A stretch of 64,000 nt of DNA from Spartobacteria bacterium. Its GTDB lineage: Bacteria > Verrucomicrobiota > Verrucomicrobiia > Chthoniobacterales > UBA10450. A program made the translations under genes and the position numbers. The first letter of the stretch is position 1, and every line of letters starts with the position of its first letter. The notes under the pieces are model-generated. The model was given only the letters and a program-made list of their open reading frames with translations. It did not search any database and was not told the DNA's origin. Location of the stretch: NCBI GenBank assembly GCA_021325495.1, contig JAJPGZ010000007.1, positions 1-64,000 of the forward strand, written 5' to 3'. Shown here piece by piece: positions 53,631 to 62,318 of the stretch.

Positions 53631-55715
53631 ATGACCGTGCGCTGGATATTGTCGATCTTATCCTTGTCGATCTTAGCTTCGCCGCTTTGCGCGCAGATGT
53701 ATCAGGGCCGCGAGTTGGTTAAAGCTGAATTGCTCGCCGATACCAACGCGGTCGTTCCCGGAAAACCATTCACCGTCGGCGTACTTCTGCGTATGCAACC
53801 GCACTGGCACACCTACTGGAAATTTTCCGGCGACGCCGGTTTGCCGAGCGAAATCAAATGGGAACTGCCGCCCGGTTGGAAAGCGGGCGAAATCCAATGG
53901 CCGATTCCGAAGAAGTTGCTCGATCCGGGCGACATTCAAACTTACGGCTACGAAGACGAAGTGATGCTCATGCAGGAGATCACGCCGCCGGCTTCGTTAG
54001 GCGATGCGCCGGTCAAAATTTCCGCGCAAGCGAGCTGGCTCGTCTGCGAGCGGCTTTGCATTCCGGGCAGCGCAAATCTTTCGCTGACGCTCGCAAGATC
54101 GACAACGTCATCTCCGGCGAATGCGGAATTGTTCGCGCGCTGGCGCAAGACGCTTCCGCAAAAACCGCCTAACGATCTCGCTGTCCACACCACACGCGGT
54201 CCGCATGAATTGTCGATCGCGTTGAAGAGTCCGGCGATTCCAAAAAACGCGTCCGCCGCTTTCTATCCGTTACCGGATGAGAAAACCGTCGCCGGTCATC
54301 CGAAAACGGAGTGGAAGAAAGACGAACTCATCATCATTGTTCCATTCGAGACGAATCCGCCGGAAGAATTGCGCGGGCTCGTCGTGTTCGACAACGGAAC
54401 CGGTTGGTACATCGGCTCGGCTTCGGCACAAATCGCCACGCCGGTTTCGCACGCTGCCGTGACCCGCGGGCTGTGGACGTTCCTGCTCTTCGGTTTCATC
54501 GGGGGATTCATCTTGAATCTAATGCCGTGCGTCTTGCCGGTGATCTCGCTCAAAATTTTCGGTTTCATCAAACACGCCGGGCAAGATCGACAATCGATCG
54601 TGCGCAACGGCGTCGCATTCGTGCTCGGCATTTTCGTTTGGTTCGTCGGGCTCGCGCTGCTGCTCATCGGGCTCAAGTCCGCCGGTCATCAAATCACCTG
54701 GGCCGCGCAATTCACCAATCCTTATTTCGTTCTGCTTCTGAGCGTGATCGTGCTCGTCTTCGCGCTCGATCTCTTCGGCGTTTTCGAAATTGTCCTCCCG
54801 CAAGCGCTCATGCATCGCATGTTGCATTCGGGCGCGCGTGAAGGCGAAGCCGGTTCGTTTTTTCAGGGCGTATTCGCGACCGCGCTCGCGACGCCGTGCA
54901 CCGCGCCATTTCTCGGCCCCGCGCTCGGGTTCGCTTTCACGCAATCGCCGCTCATCATCATGTCGATTTTTCTCGCCATCGCCGCGGGAATGAGCGCGCC
55001 GTATCTCGCCTTGTCCATTCATCCGGCGTGGCTTCGTTTTCTGCCGAAGCCGGGCTCGTGGATGGATCACGTGAAGCAATTCATGGGTTTCCTCTTGCTC
55101 GCGACGCTGCTCTTTCTTCTTTACGTGCTCGGCGCGGAGCGCGGTTACGAAGCGATGACGTGGGCGTCGTGCTTTCTACTCGTCATCGCGCTCGCATGTT
55201 GGATGAAAGGGCGATTCATCACGCTGATGGCAAGTCGCCTAACGAAGTCATTCGTATTTCTCCTCATGCTCGCGCTCGTCATCGGCGGCGCATTTTATTT
55301 CATTGGCGACAAATTCCGCAGCGCGAAGATCGACATCGTCCAAGCGAGCGGCGATTGGCAAATGTTTACGCCGGATCGTTTGCAGACCGAGCTCGATCAG
55401 GACCACGCCGTCTTCGTCGATTTCACCGCCGCCTGGTGCATCACCTGCAAATTTAACGAGAAATCGGTGCTCGAAAGCGCGTCGGTGCGCGACGCGTTCA
55501 CGCGGCACGGCGTCACGAAAATAAAAGCCGATTGGACCAACGGCGATCCGGCGATCACGAAATTATTGCAACAATTTGGCCGGCCAGGTGTCCCACTCTA
55601 CGTGCTCTATCCCGGAAAATCGGGCGAGCCATTTGTTTTCCCCGAACTCCTGACCAAGAATTTGGTCCTGGAAAAACTCGAAACCATCACAAGATCGACA
55701 ATCGCATCTCAATGA
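53631..55715 (+). CDS. dsbD: DsbD/ScsB-like thiol:disulfide interchange protein
   Basis: About 694 residues. A signal peptide (MTVRWILSILSLSILASPLCA) is encoded by the tandem word pair. An N-terminal periplasmic domain (HWHTYWKFSGDAGLPSEIKW) has the VCERLCIPG Cys pair. A central eight-helix DsbD domain follows, with LMPCVLPVISLK and TPCTAPFLGPALG each carrying a redox Cys, and a C-terminal thioredoxin domain has AWCITCK. It passes electrons from the cytoplasm to periplasmic partners. The next gene, an exported redoxin, overlaps its stop and is a likely client. Confidence 0.9.
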   Translation: MTVRWILSILSLSILASPLCAQMYQGRELVKAELLADTNAVVPGKPFTVGVLLRMQPHWHTYWKFSGDAGLPSEIKWELPPGWKAGEIQWPIPKKLLDPGDIQTYGYEDEVMLMQEITPPASLGDAPVKISAQASWLVCERLCIPGSANLSLTLARSTTSSPANAELFARWRKTLPQKPPNDLAVHTTRGPHELSIALKSPAIPKNASAAFYPLPDEKTVAGHPKTEWKKDELIIIVPFETNPPEELRGLVVFDNGTGWYIGSASAQIATPVSHAAVTRGLWTFLLFGFIGGFILNLMPCVLPVISLKIFGFIKHAGQDRQSIVRNGVAFVLGIFVWFVGLALLLIGLKSAGHQITWAAQFTNPYFVLLLSVIVLVFALDLFGVFEIVLPQALMHRMLHSGAREGEAGSFFQGVFATALATPCTAPFLGPALGFAFTQSPLIIMSIFLAIAAGMSAPYLALSIHPAWLRFLPKPGSWMDHVKQFMGFLLLATLLFLLYVLGAERGYEAMTWASCFLLVIALACWMKGRFITLMASRLTKSFVFLLMLALVIGGAFYFIGDKFRSAKIDIVQASGDWQMFTPDRLQTELDQDHAVFVDFTAAWCITCKFNEKSVLESASVRDAFTRHGVTKIKADWTNGDPAITKLLQQFGRPGVPLYVLYPGKSGEPFVFPELLTKNLVLEKLETITRSTIASQ
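53650..53674 (-). repeat. Tandem pair of the dispersed word, 15-bp period
   Basis: TGTCGATCTT starts at 53650 and 53665, inside the signal-peptide coding sequence of the DsbD-like gene, where it encodes the hydrophobic core (LSILSLSIL). Confidence 0.9.
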
Positions 55716-56326
55716 AAATGAAATCACTTCTCATCACTTTATCGTCACTCATCGCCGCGAGCTTATTCGCCGCTGATGTTCCACCGGTGGGCAGCGCCGC
55801 GCCTGATTTCTCGCTTAAAGACACCAAAGGCCAGACCCATTCGTTAGGCCAATACAAAGGCAAATATGTCGTCCTCGAATGGTTCAATCCCGAATGTCCA
55901 TTCGTGAAAAAACATTACGGCAGCGACAACATGCAAAAGCTGCAGAAGGAAGCGGCCGATAAGGGCGTGGTCTGGCTAACGATCGATTCGAGCGCTGAAG
56001 GCAAGGAAGGTTATCTCGATGCCGATGCCGCCAACAAAATCATGACGCAATGGAAAACGAAACAGACCGCGCTCCTGCTCGATCCTGACGGCGCCGCCGG
56101 CAAAGCCTACGGCGCGAAAAACACGCCGCACATGGTCATCATCAATCCCGACGGCAAAATCGTTTATGAAGGCGCGATCGACAGCAAAGCGTCGCCGAAT
56201 CCGGCCGACATCCCGAATTCGACCAACTACGTGAAGGTCGGACTCGAAGAAGCGATGGCCGGCAAAGCGGTTTCGAATCCGCAGACGAAGCCGTACGGCT
56301 GCTCGGTTAAATACAAATCGATGTAA
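55712..56326 (+). CDS. Exported redoxin (AhpC/TSA-like thioredoxin fold)
   Basis: A 204-residue protein. A signal peptide ends near SLFAADVP. A redoxin domain follows, with APDFSLKDTKGQTHSLGQYKGKYVVLEWF and a single active Cys in NPECPFVKKHY, then NTPHMVIINPDGKIVYEGAID. The CPFV motif belongs to a branch of periplasmic redoxins rather than classic CXXC thioredoxins. The ATG at 55712 overlaps the DsbD stop (ATGA), so reduction by that protein is likely. A dispersed word at 55691 lies at the junction. Confidence 0.85.
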   Translation: MKMKSLLITLSSLIAASLFAADVPPVGSAAPDFSLKDTKGQTHSLGQYKGKYVVLEWFNPECPFVKKHYGSDNMQKLQKEAADKGVVWLTIDSSAEGKEGYLDADAANKIMTQWKTKQTALLLDPDGAAGKAYGAKNTPHMVIINPDGKIVYEGAIDSKASPNPADIPNSTNYVKVGLEEAMAGKAVSNPQTKPYGCSVKYKSM

Positions 56327-57125
56327 TTTTCTGGCGAGTGCGCTTTTCGTGCGAACGCGCAGCTCGCCGCAAGATCGACATCGGCATGGCGCGCACGATC
56401 GCCATGCCGATTTTCATGATCGCCCCCGGAATGCGCAGTGGCAGATCGCGTTCGATCGCGCGCAAGCCCGACTCCGCTACGTGCTCGGCGGAAACGTAAA
56501 CGAACGCCGGCCCTTCGTCGGTCATCTCTTGTCCCGGCCGCAACGCGGCCTCCACAAACTCGGTCCGCACCGGCCCCGGACAAAGTGCGCAGACATTCAC
56601 GCCGCTCCCACGCAATTCCTGCCGCAGACCTTCCGAGAAACTGTTCACGTATGCTTTCGTCGCCGCGTAAACGGAGAATTCCGAGATCGGAAGAAATGCG
56701 GCGGACGAGCTGACGTTCAGAATCGCGCCGCGCTTTCGCGCGATCATTGGCGGCAACAATTTTCGCGTCAGCAACGTGAGCGCGGTCGTGTTCACATCGA
56801 TCATGCGCGTGATTCGCTCGTCGTTGATGGTGGCGAACGGTCCCATATCGCCGACGCCGGCGTTGTTAATCAAAAGGTCGATGTCGATCCTGCGCTCATT
56901 CAGCCAATCGACCAGCGCATCGATTTGTGCGCGCTCCGTAAGATCGACAATGCGCGTGTGAACTTCCACGCGATCGCGCAATTCATCACGCAACTCGATT
57001 AATCGCTGCTCACGTCGCGCCACAAGCACCAGCGTCTTCGCGCGATTCGCGAGCGCCCGCGCAAACTCCCGGCCAATTCCGGAGGATGCGCCGGTGATGA
57101 GGGCGTTACATCCGTCGAGTTTCAT
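56307..57125 (-). CDS. Short-chain dehydrogenase/reductase
   Basis: A 272-residue classical SDR with the cofactor loop ITGASSGIGRE, NNAG motif, Ser in NVSSSAAF, and active-site YAATK (Tyr, Lys), plus PGPVRTEF after it. The C-terminal hydrophobic stretch (IMKIGMAIVRAMPMSIL) suggests membrane association, as in DltE/SDR7-like enzymes. Substrate unknown. It overlaps the rluB-like gene upstream by 20 bases and the redoxin gene downstream tail to tail. Confidence 0.88.
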   Translation of the reverse strand: MKLDGCNALITGASSGIGREFARALANRAKTLVLVARREQRLIELRDELRDRVEVHTRIVDLTERAQIDALVDWLNERRIDIDLLINNAGVGDMGPFATINDERITRMIDVNTTALTLLTRKLLPPMIARKRGAILNVSSSAAFLPISEFSVYAATKAYVNSFSEGLRQELRGSGVNVCALCPGPVRTEFVEAALRPGQEMTDEGPAFVYVSAEHVAESGLRAIERDLPLRIPGAIMKIGMAIVRAMPMSILRRAARSHEKRTRQKITSICI

Positions 57126-57810
57126 TTGGCTTTAACGAATTCAATTCGCTTTTTGTCAGCACCCGATAATGGCCGCGCGGCAAATCGTCGAGACGCAAAC
57201 GGCCGACGCGCAGCCTAACGAGCCGCTTCACGCGATAACCGAGCGCTTCAAACATGCGGCGGATTTGGCGATTGATTCCTTGTCGCAGGATGACGCGCAA
57301 ATGCGTCGGCGACATCACGCGGACGTGTTCGATGCGCGCGCGTTTGCCGTCGAGCAAAATTCCTTTGATGAGCTTCGGCGTCAGCTCCGCGTTCCATTGT
57401 CGATCTAGCGTGACCTCGTACTCCTTGTCGATCTTGTAGCGCGGATGCGTCAGTCGTTGCGCGAGGTCGCCGTCGTTCGTCAGCAGAATCAAACCTTCAC
57501 TCTGCGCGTCAAGCCGGCCGATGTTGAACAGCTTCGAAAATTTCGCCGGTAATAAATCGAAAATGGTGTCGCGCGCGTTCGGATCTTTTTTCGTCGAAAC
57601 GAATCCGGCCGGTTTGTGCAACATGAGCGTGATCGGAAGATCGACATGGACAAGCCGGCGATCGACTTTGACGTGATCGCGTTCGTTAGGCTGCGCGCTG
57701 AAGTCAGTCACGACCTGGCCGTTAATGGTGACGCGGCCGGCGGCGATGAGTTCGTCGCAATGCCGCCGCGAACCGATTCCGGCGGCGGCGAGGTAACGAT
57801 TCAGGCGCAC
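57106..57810 (-). CDS. RsuA/RluB-family pseudouridine synthase
   Basis: A 234-residue protein with an N-terminal S4 RNA-binding domain (MRLNRYLAAAGIGSRRHCDELI) and a catalytic domain containing NIGRLDAQSEGLILLTNDG, whose Asp is the nucleophile, and GINRQIRRMFEALGY. Similarity is closest to the RluB/RluF branch acting on 23S rRNA, though the exact target is uncertain. It is probably co-transcribed with the SDR. The small basic protein gene lies 44 bases upstream on the same strand. Confidence 0.9.
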   Translation of the reverse strand: MRLNRYLAAAGIGSRRHCDELIAAGRVTINGQVVTDFSAQPNERDHVKVDRRLVHVDLPITLMLHKPAGFVSTKKDPNARDTIFDLLPAKFSKLFNIGRLDAQSEGLILLTNDGDLAQRLTHPRYKIDKEYEVTLDRQWNAELTPKLIKGILLDGKRARIEHVRVMSPTHLRVILRQGINRQIRRMFEALGYRVKRLVRLRVGRLRLDDLPRGHYRVLTKSELNSLKPNETRRM

Positions 57811-57853
57811 AATGCGCCTTTACGCGAAAAGCGATTGTCGATCTAACGAAAGA

Positions 57854-58009
57854 TTAAACGTCCGGCTTCGTTTTCGGCAGGCCGAGGACTTTCTGATTGT
57901 CCTTCCATTGCCCGCGCTTTTTCAGCAGCTCGACGCGCTCGAACCGTTTCAGGACGTTGCGTTTCGCTGCGATGGTGCTGGCGCCTTTAAGACTGCGATG
58001 TTGCGACAT
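57854..58009 (-). CDS. Small basic protein, Verrucomicrobia/Chlamydiae type (51 aa)
   Basis: A 51-residue reading frame starting MSQHRSLKGASTIAAKRNVL, then KRFERVELLKKRG and the ending LGLPKTKPDV. It closely matches the small basic protein family modelled as TIGR04137, found in Verrucomicrobia and Chlamydiae. It is rich in Lys and Arg and is thought to be linked to rRNA or ribosomes. It is too short for most gene callers. Its presence is a main argument for the phylum of this sequence. Stop at 57854-57856. Confidence 0.88.
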   Translation of the reverse strand: MSQHRSLKGASTIAAKRNVLKRFERVELLKKRGQWKDNQKVLGLPKTKPDV

Positions 58010-58064
58010 AACTTCGGAAATTGAGCGCGCACGTTACGCCGTGCCGCCAGGATTTCAACCGCGA

Positions 58065-59840
58065 TCACATTTGATTCGTCAGCACGATGGCCGTGCCCGA
58101 ACTCGTGACCTGATGAAAAATGTGGAACCGATCGGTGAGAAGACGTTGCCAGTAAGGCGCGCGCGGCTGGTCGATGATGAGAAAGACCGGTGCGGATTCG
58201 CGCCATTTCTCGAGGAGCGCGTCCTCCGAAATGAACATGTCGATCTTGCGCGCAATCGGCGCGTCCTTTTGCGGATTTTGGTTCACGAGCGCAAAAGGAC
58301 GGTTGAGATAAAACCCGAGACTGCTGGCATCATCGAGCGGACCTTCGAAAACCACGTCGCCTGTTTGCGGATTCAGATAGCGCGCGACATCGGCCAGCGA
58401 AAAATACGGCGCAATTCGCGCGACGCCATCCATCATCGCGAGACCGGGAGCAATCATGCCGAGTGCAATCGCGGCGCAGGCGAGCCGGCGTTGAGTGACG
58501 ACGAGATAGAGTGCAACGAGCGCGAACAGCAACAACGCAAGCGCGCCCAGACCGAGCCGATGTCGCAATGAAAACCACATCGGCGCCGGAATGTCCTGCA
58601 AAGCGCGCCACGCCGTCCATCGCGCATTCATGCCGCCCCAATCCTCGTGATTGCCTAACGAAAGCGGCCAGAGCCAGCCGCTGCATGCGATGATGAAAGC
58701 AACGGCCGCGATTGCGATGACGCCGGCGAGGCGCAGGTTTGTCGGCAATCGTTGCCACGCGAGCGCGGCCCATAACGCAAATGCCGGCCACATGCTCATC
58801 GAGTAATAATCCTGACGTTGGCCTAACAACAGCAGCGGCAAAAAGACGATCGCCATCCAGCAAAGCAACAGCGCGTGAGGAAAATCAATCTCGTGCGGGC
58901 GAACGATGCGACGGAAGCCGAAAATAATTCCGGGCAATAAAACGATCGACCAGGGAAAGAGCCAGACAAGATGCAGGCCGACGAATTCGAAGCGCGCCGC
59001 GCCGGCGAAATCGTGCAAGGCATCGGTCCAGCCGGTCATGTGGCCCAACCATTCGGTTGTGATTTGATGTCGAATGTAGCCAGGGAAATGGAGCTCGGCC
59101 CAGATGTGCCACGGCAAAACCAGCACGGCGAAGATCGACAAGTACTGCCAGCGGAGCAGCGAAATGAAACGCATGCGCGCTTCGCGATAAAAGATCGACA
59201 ATAACAAAACGATCGCGACCGGATAAACGAGACCGAGAAAACTTTTCGTTAGGCAAGCGCACGCGGCGCACAACCAGAAACCGAGAAACCACATCCCGCG
59301 GCGCTGGCGTTCCTGAAAACCGCGCAAGGCGCACAGCATGGCCGCGGAAAGAAACGCGGTGAACACCGGCTCGGGCATGACGATGCGCGCGAGGAGGAAT
59401 GTTCCGGCCATGCCGATGTAAATCATGGCGGCATTGAAACCGCGCCAGTAATCGCCGCCGCGTTCGCCGATGAGGAAAATGAGCGCGACCGTCGCGACAA
59501 CCGACAACGCGATCGGCAAACGCGCCGCGGCTGCGCTCACGCCGAAAATTTTGAACGACGCCGCGATGAGCCAGTAGAGCAGCGGCGGTTTTTGCAAACG
59601 TGGAACGCCGTCGTTCATCGGCAGAAGAAAATTGTGCGACGCGATCATCTCGCGCGCGCCGGCGGCATATTGACCTTCGGTTTGAGAATACAAATCGCCC
59701 CAGCCGATGGTCGCGAGGTGAAGCAAGGCGGCGAGCGCACCGCACAACGCGAGCAAGGCGTGGCGCGTCGGCGGCGGATTCAGAACTCCCGGCCCGAGCA
59801 AGGTTTCTTCGATGCGAAACGCGCGCGCGCCGGCGGTCAT
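58065..59840 (-). CDS. ArnT-like glycosyltransferase (GT39/GT83, membrane)
   Basis: A 591-residue protein with about 11-12 membrane helices. The first periplasmic loop has SQTEGQYAAGAREMI and FLLPMNDGVPRLQKPPLLYWL, the acidic and KPP-LYW signature of ArnT-type transferases that use polyprenyl-phosphate sugars. A soluble C-terminal domain follows. It may glycosylate lipid A or an envelope protein. Neighbouring LPS genes (60296-62215) fit this. The next upstream gene, a thioesterase, is 6 bases away. Confidence 0.85.
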   Translation of the reverse strand: MTAGARAFRIEETLLGPGVLNPPPTRHALLALCGALAALLHLATIGWGDLYSQTEGQYAAGAREMIASHNFLLPMNDGVPRLQKPPLLYWLIAASFKIFGVSAAAARLPIALSVVATVALIFLIGERGGDYWRGFNAAMIYIGMAGTFLLARIVMPEPVFTAFLSAAMLCALRGFQERQRRGMWFLGFWLCAACACLTKSFLGLVYPVAIVLLLSIFYREARMRFISLLRWQYLSIFAVLVLPWHIWAELHFPGYIRHQITTEWLGHMTGWTDALHDFAGAARFEFVGLHLVWLFPWSIVLLPGIIFGFRRIVRPHEIDFPHALLLCWMAIVFLPLLLLGQRQDYYSMSMWPAFALWAALAWQRLPTNLRLAGVIAIAAVAFIIACSGWLWPLSLGNHEDWGGMNARWTAWRALQDIPAPMWFSLRHRLGLGALALLLFALVALYLVVTQRRLACAAIALGMIAPGLAMMDGVARIAPYFSLADVARYLNPQTGDVVFEGPLDDASSLGFYLNRPFALVNQNPQKDAPIARKIDMFISEDALLEKWRESAPVFLIIDQPRAPYWQRLLTDRFHIFHQVTSSGTAIVLTNQM

Positions 59841-59846
59841 GATTTG

Positions 59847-60299
59847 TTAGGCGGAACTGCGCGACGTTCGCGTAAGATCGACAATTTCATTCGCCCGATA
59901 TTTCGCCCAGCTCTCAGGCAAGCGCAGCAACTTCGCGTCCGGCATTTGCACAAGCGCGAGCATTTGCCGGCATTCCACAATCAACGCGTCGTCGTTAGGC
60001 CGAACAATTCTGAACGCACACCAAAACCGGACGCGATCAACGCGATGAAGCCACGCTTCAATCACGAGCTTGTCGCCCAATTTCGCGCCGCGGCGATAAT
60101 CGATCTCGGTCCGGACGACCACGGGATAGCGTTGCGTTTCCGCCATTTCCGCGAGCGGCAGTCCGAGCTTTTCGGCAAGCATCGTGCGCGCGATCTCGAT
60201 GAAACGCAGATAGGCGATGTTATGCACAACGCCGCCGACATCGGTGTCGAAGAACATGACCTGGATTTCGGTGCTGATCCGCGGCGGTTCTTCTTTCAC
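59847..60299 (-). CDS. YbgC/FadM-type acyl-CoA thioesterase
   Basis: A 150-residue hotdog-fold protein with VMFFDTDVGGVVHNIAYLRFIEIAR, where the Asp of DTDxxGVVHN is catalytic in the 4HBT family. It would hydrolyse acyl-CoA or acyl-ACP. It overlaps the acyltransferase-heptosyltransferase fusion gene by 4 bases, suggesting a link to lipid A or phospholipid acyl supply. A word copy at 59874 encodes EIVDLTRTS at the C-terminus. Confidence 0.87.
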   Translation of the reverse strand: MKEEPPRISTEIQVMFFDTDVGGVVHNIAYLRFIEIARTMLAEKLGLPLAEMAETQRYPVVVRTEIDYRRGAKLGDKLVIEAWLHRVDRVRFWCAFRIVRPNDDALIVECRQMLALVQMPDAKLLRLPESWAKYRANEIVDLTRTSRSSA

Positions 60300-62215
60300 G
60301 CCGCCGATGTTATCACGTCCCGTCGCAAGATCGACATGATAGCGTCGCGCACTTCGTCGACGCCGACCGCGCGCATACAGCGAAAATCAATCGGACATTC
60401 GCGCAGAAAACACGGGCTGCATTCGACGTGATGCCGAATGACGATGTGCCCCTGGCCTAACGGACCGGTCAATGCCGGCTCGGTCGATCCGAAAATCGCG
60501 ACCACGGGAATGCCTAACAACGTCGCGAGATGCATCGTCCCGGTATCGTTGGTCAAACACAGACGGCACGCGCGCAGCTCCGCGATCAATTGCCCAAGAT
60601 CAGTTTCGCCGATGCGATTGACGCACCCGTTCCCAATTGCATCCGCGATTTTTTTTCCAAGATCGACATCTTTCTTTGTGCCTAACAAGACCCACTCGAC
60701 CTGCGCAAGATCGACAATCGCCTTTGCCGATTCGGCAAAACGCTCCGGCAGCCAGCGCTTGGCCGGTCCGTACTCGGCGCCGGGACAAAGCGCGAGTCGA
60801 ATTGGCGTCGCCGGCTTCGCATCATTGCCTAACGAGCAAAGTTTTTCGCGCCATCCGGCCGTGCGCGCCCCAATCTTGCGCGCCAGATGAAGATAACGGC
60901 GGGCCTGATGTTTGGGCGGACCAATTCGATTTCGTTCCGGCACAATTTGATTGAGCAGCCACGCGCGCCGATGTCCGCGGTAGCCCACGCGTCGCGGAAC
61001 ATCGGCAAGCCAGACTTCCAACGCCGCCCGCAATGAATTCGGAAATACAATGGCGACGTCGAAGCGAGGTTGTTTTTCGACCGCACGAATTGCACCGAAT
61101 AACGATTTGCGCGGGAGCGCGATTACGTGGTCGACTTCGGGAAATAATTTCCACATCGGCGCAAGGTTCGCCGGCGCGAGCACAGTCAGATGCGCATCGG
61201 TCCGGCTGCGTTTTATCGCGCGCACGGCGGGCGCGCTCATGACGGCGTCGCCGAGCCAATTACTCGAGCGGACGAGAATGCGAAAGGGCTTGAGCGACAC
61301 CGATGGCAGCACGTGGACGCCACGTTTGTAACGCGTGAGAAGAAAATGAGGATTCGGCGTTTTCCATCGGTCATGGACCCAAAACCAATCTTCCGGCGCG
61401 CGCCGCACTTGCTTTTCAATCATCGCATTCGCCTGCGCCGTGAGGCCGTCCACCGATTCGTTAGGCCCATCGTTGACCGGCTCGATTTGCATTCGCCAGC
61501 GCGCCACGCCGTCGGTGTAAACGGCGACACTGATCAAGGCCGCGCCGGTGCGCCTGGCTAGCAGCGATGGCAGCGGCGTTGTCGATGCAAGTTTGCCGAA
61601 TAACGGCGTCCATAATCCCTGATCGCCCGCGTGTTGATCGCTCAAAATCCCGATGGCGCCGCCTTCGCGCAGCAGTGCGATCGCGTCGTCGAAACCTTCC
61701 GCGCGGTCGAACAATTCCACGCCGGCGCGCGCGCGCAGTTTGCGCACATGCGCGTCGATGCGGCGATTCCGCAGACCTTGATACACGCTGGCGTTACGGA
61801 CGTGGCCGATAAATTTCGGCAGCGTTTGCGAAATTAATTCCCAGTTTCCGAGATGACTCAGGACGAGGACGGCGCCGCGTTTTTCCCGCAGCGGACGATT
61901 GATCGCATCGATGTTGTCGATCTTTACTCGCTGGTGCAGTTGCTCGAGCGGGATGAGCGCGGCCTTGACGCTGCATAATAAATTCGCGCCCAAACGCTGA
62001 AAATGTCGCCTAACGAGCCGACGAATTTCGCGCGGCGATTTTTCCCCGCCAAACGCGATGGTTAGGTTGCGTCGCGCCAGCGACCGGTATTGCAGGAGAA
62101 TGATCCACGCGAACAGGCCGAGCAGTTCGCCCATTCGAAATAAAAACGCGATCGGCAGCGCGCTAATCAGAGCGACGCCGACGCGATACCACACGTAAAC
62201 GAAAAATCCGCGCAT
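60296..62215 (-). CDS. Fused lipid A acyltransferase (LpxL/HtrB-like) and heptosyltransferase (WaaF-like)
   Basis: A 639-residue protein made of two enzymes. Residues 1-300 are an LPLAT/HtrB acyltransferase: membrane helix near 30-42, H121-x4-E126 in SHLGNWEL, SDQHAGDQG, and PEDWFWVHDRWKTP at 274-287. Residues 311-639 are a GT9 heptosyltransferase: RSSNWLGDAVMSAPAVRAIK, PGAEYGPAKRWLP and NDTGTMHLATLLG. It would add a secondary acyl chain to lipid A and a heptose to the core. I see no stop or frameshift between the parts. The usual state in other Gram-negatives is two genes. Confidence 0.9.
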   Translation of the reverse strand: MRGFFVYVWYRVGVALISALPIAFLFRMGELLGLFAWIILLQYRSLARRNLTIAFGGEKSPREIRRLVRRHFQRLGANLLCSVKAALIPLEQLHQRVKIDNIDAINRPLREKRGAVLVLSHLGNWELISQTLPKFIGHVRNASVYQGLRNRRIDAHVRKLRARAGVELFDRAEGFDDAIALLREGGAIGILSDQHAGDQGLWTPLFGKLASTTPLPSLLARRTGAALISVAVYTDGVARWRMQIEPVNDGPNESVDGLTAQANAMIEKQVRRAPEDWFWVHDRWKTPNPHFLLTRYKRGVHVLPSVSLKPFRILVRSSNWLGDAVMSAPAVRAIKRSRTDAHLTVLAPANLAPMWKLFPEVDHVIALPRKSLFGAIRAVEKQPRFDVAIVFPNSLRAALEVWLADVPRRVGYRGHRRAWLLNQIVPERNRIGPPKHQARRYLHLARKIGARTAGWREKLCSLGNDAKPATPIRLALCPGAEYGPAKRWLPERFAESAKAIVDLAQVEWVLLGTKKDVDLGKKIADAIGNGCVNRIGETDLGQLIAELRACRLCLTNDTGTMHLATLLGIPVVAIFGSTEPALTGPLGQGHIVIRHHVECSPCFLRECPIDFRCMRAVGVDEVRDAIMSILRRDVITSAA

Positions 62216-62318
62216 CGGGCGTTCGAGTCGGGCGCAGCGTAAATTTGGCTGCGCCGCGCTTCAATTAATATAATGTGGCGCCAGCCGGGCCGTAAGATCG
62301 ACATCGGCAAGATCGTCA

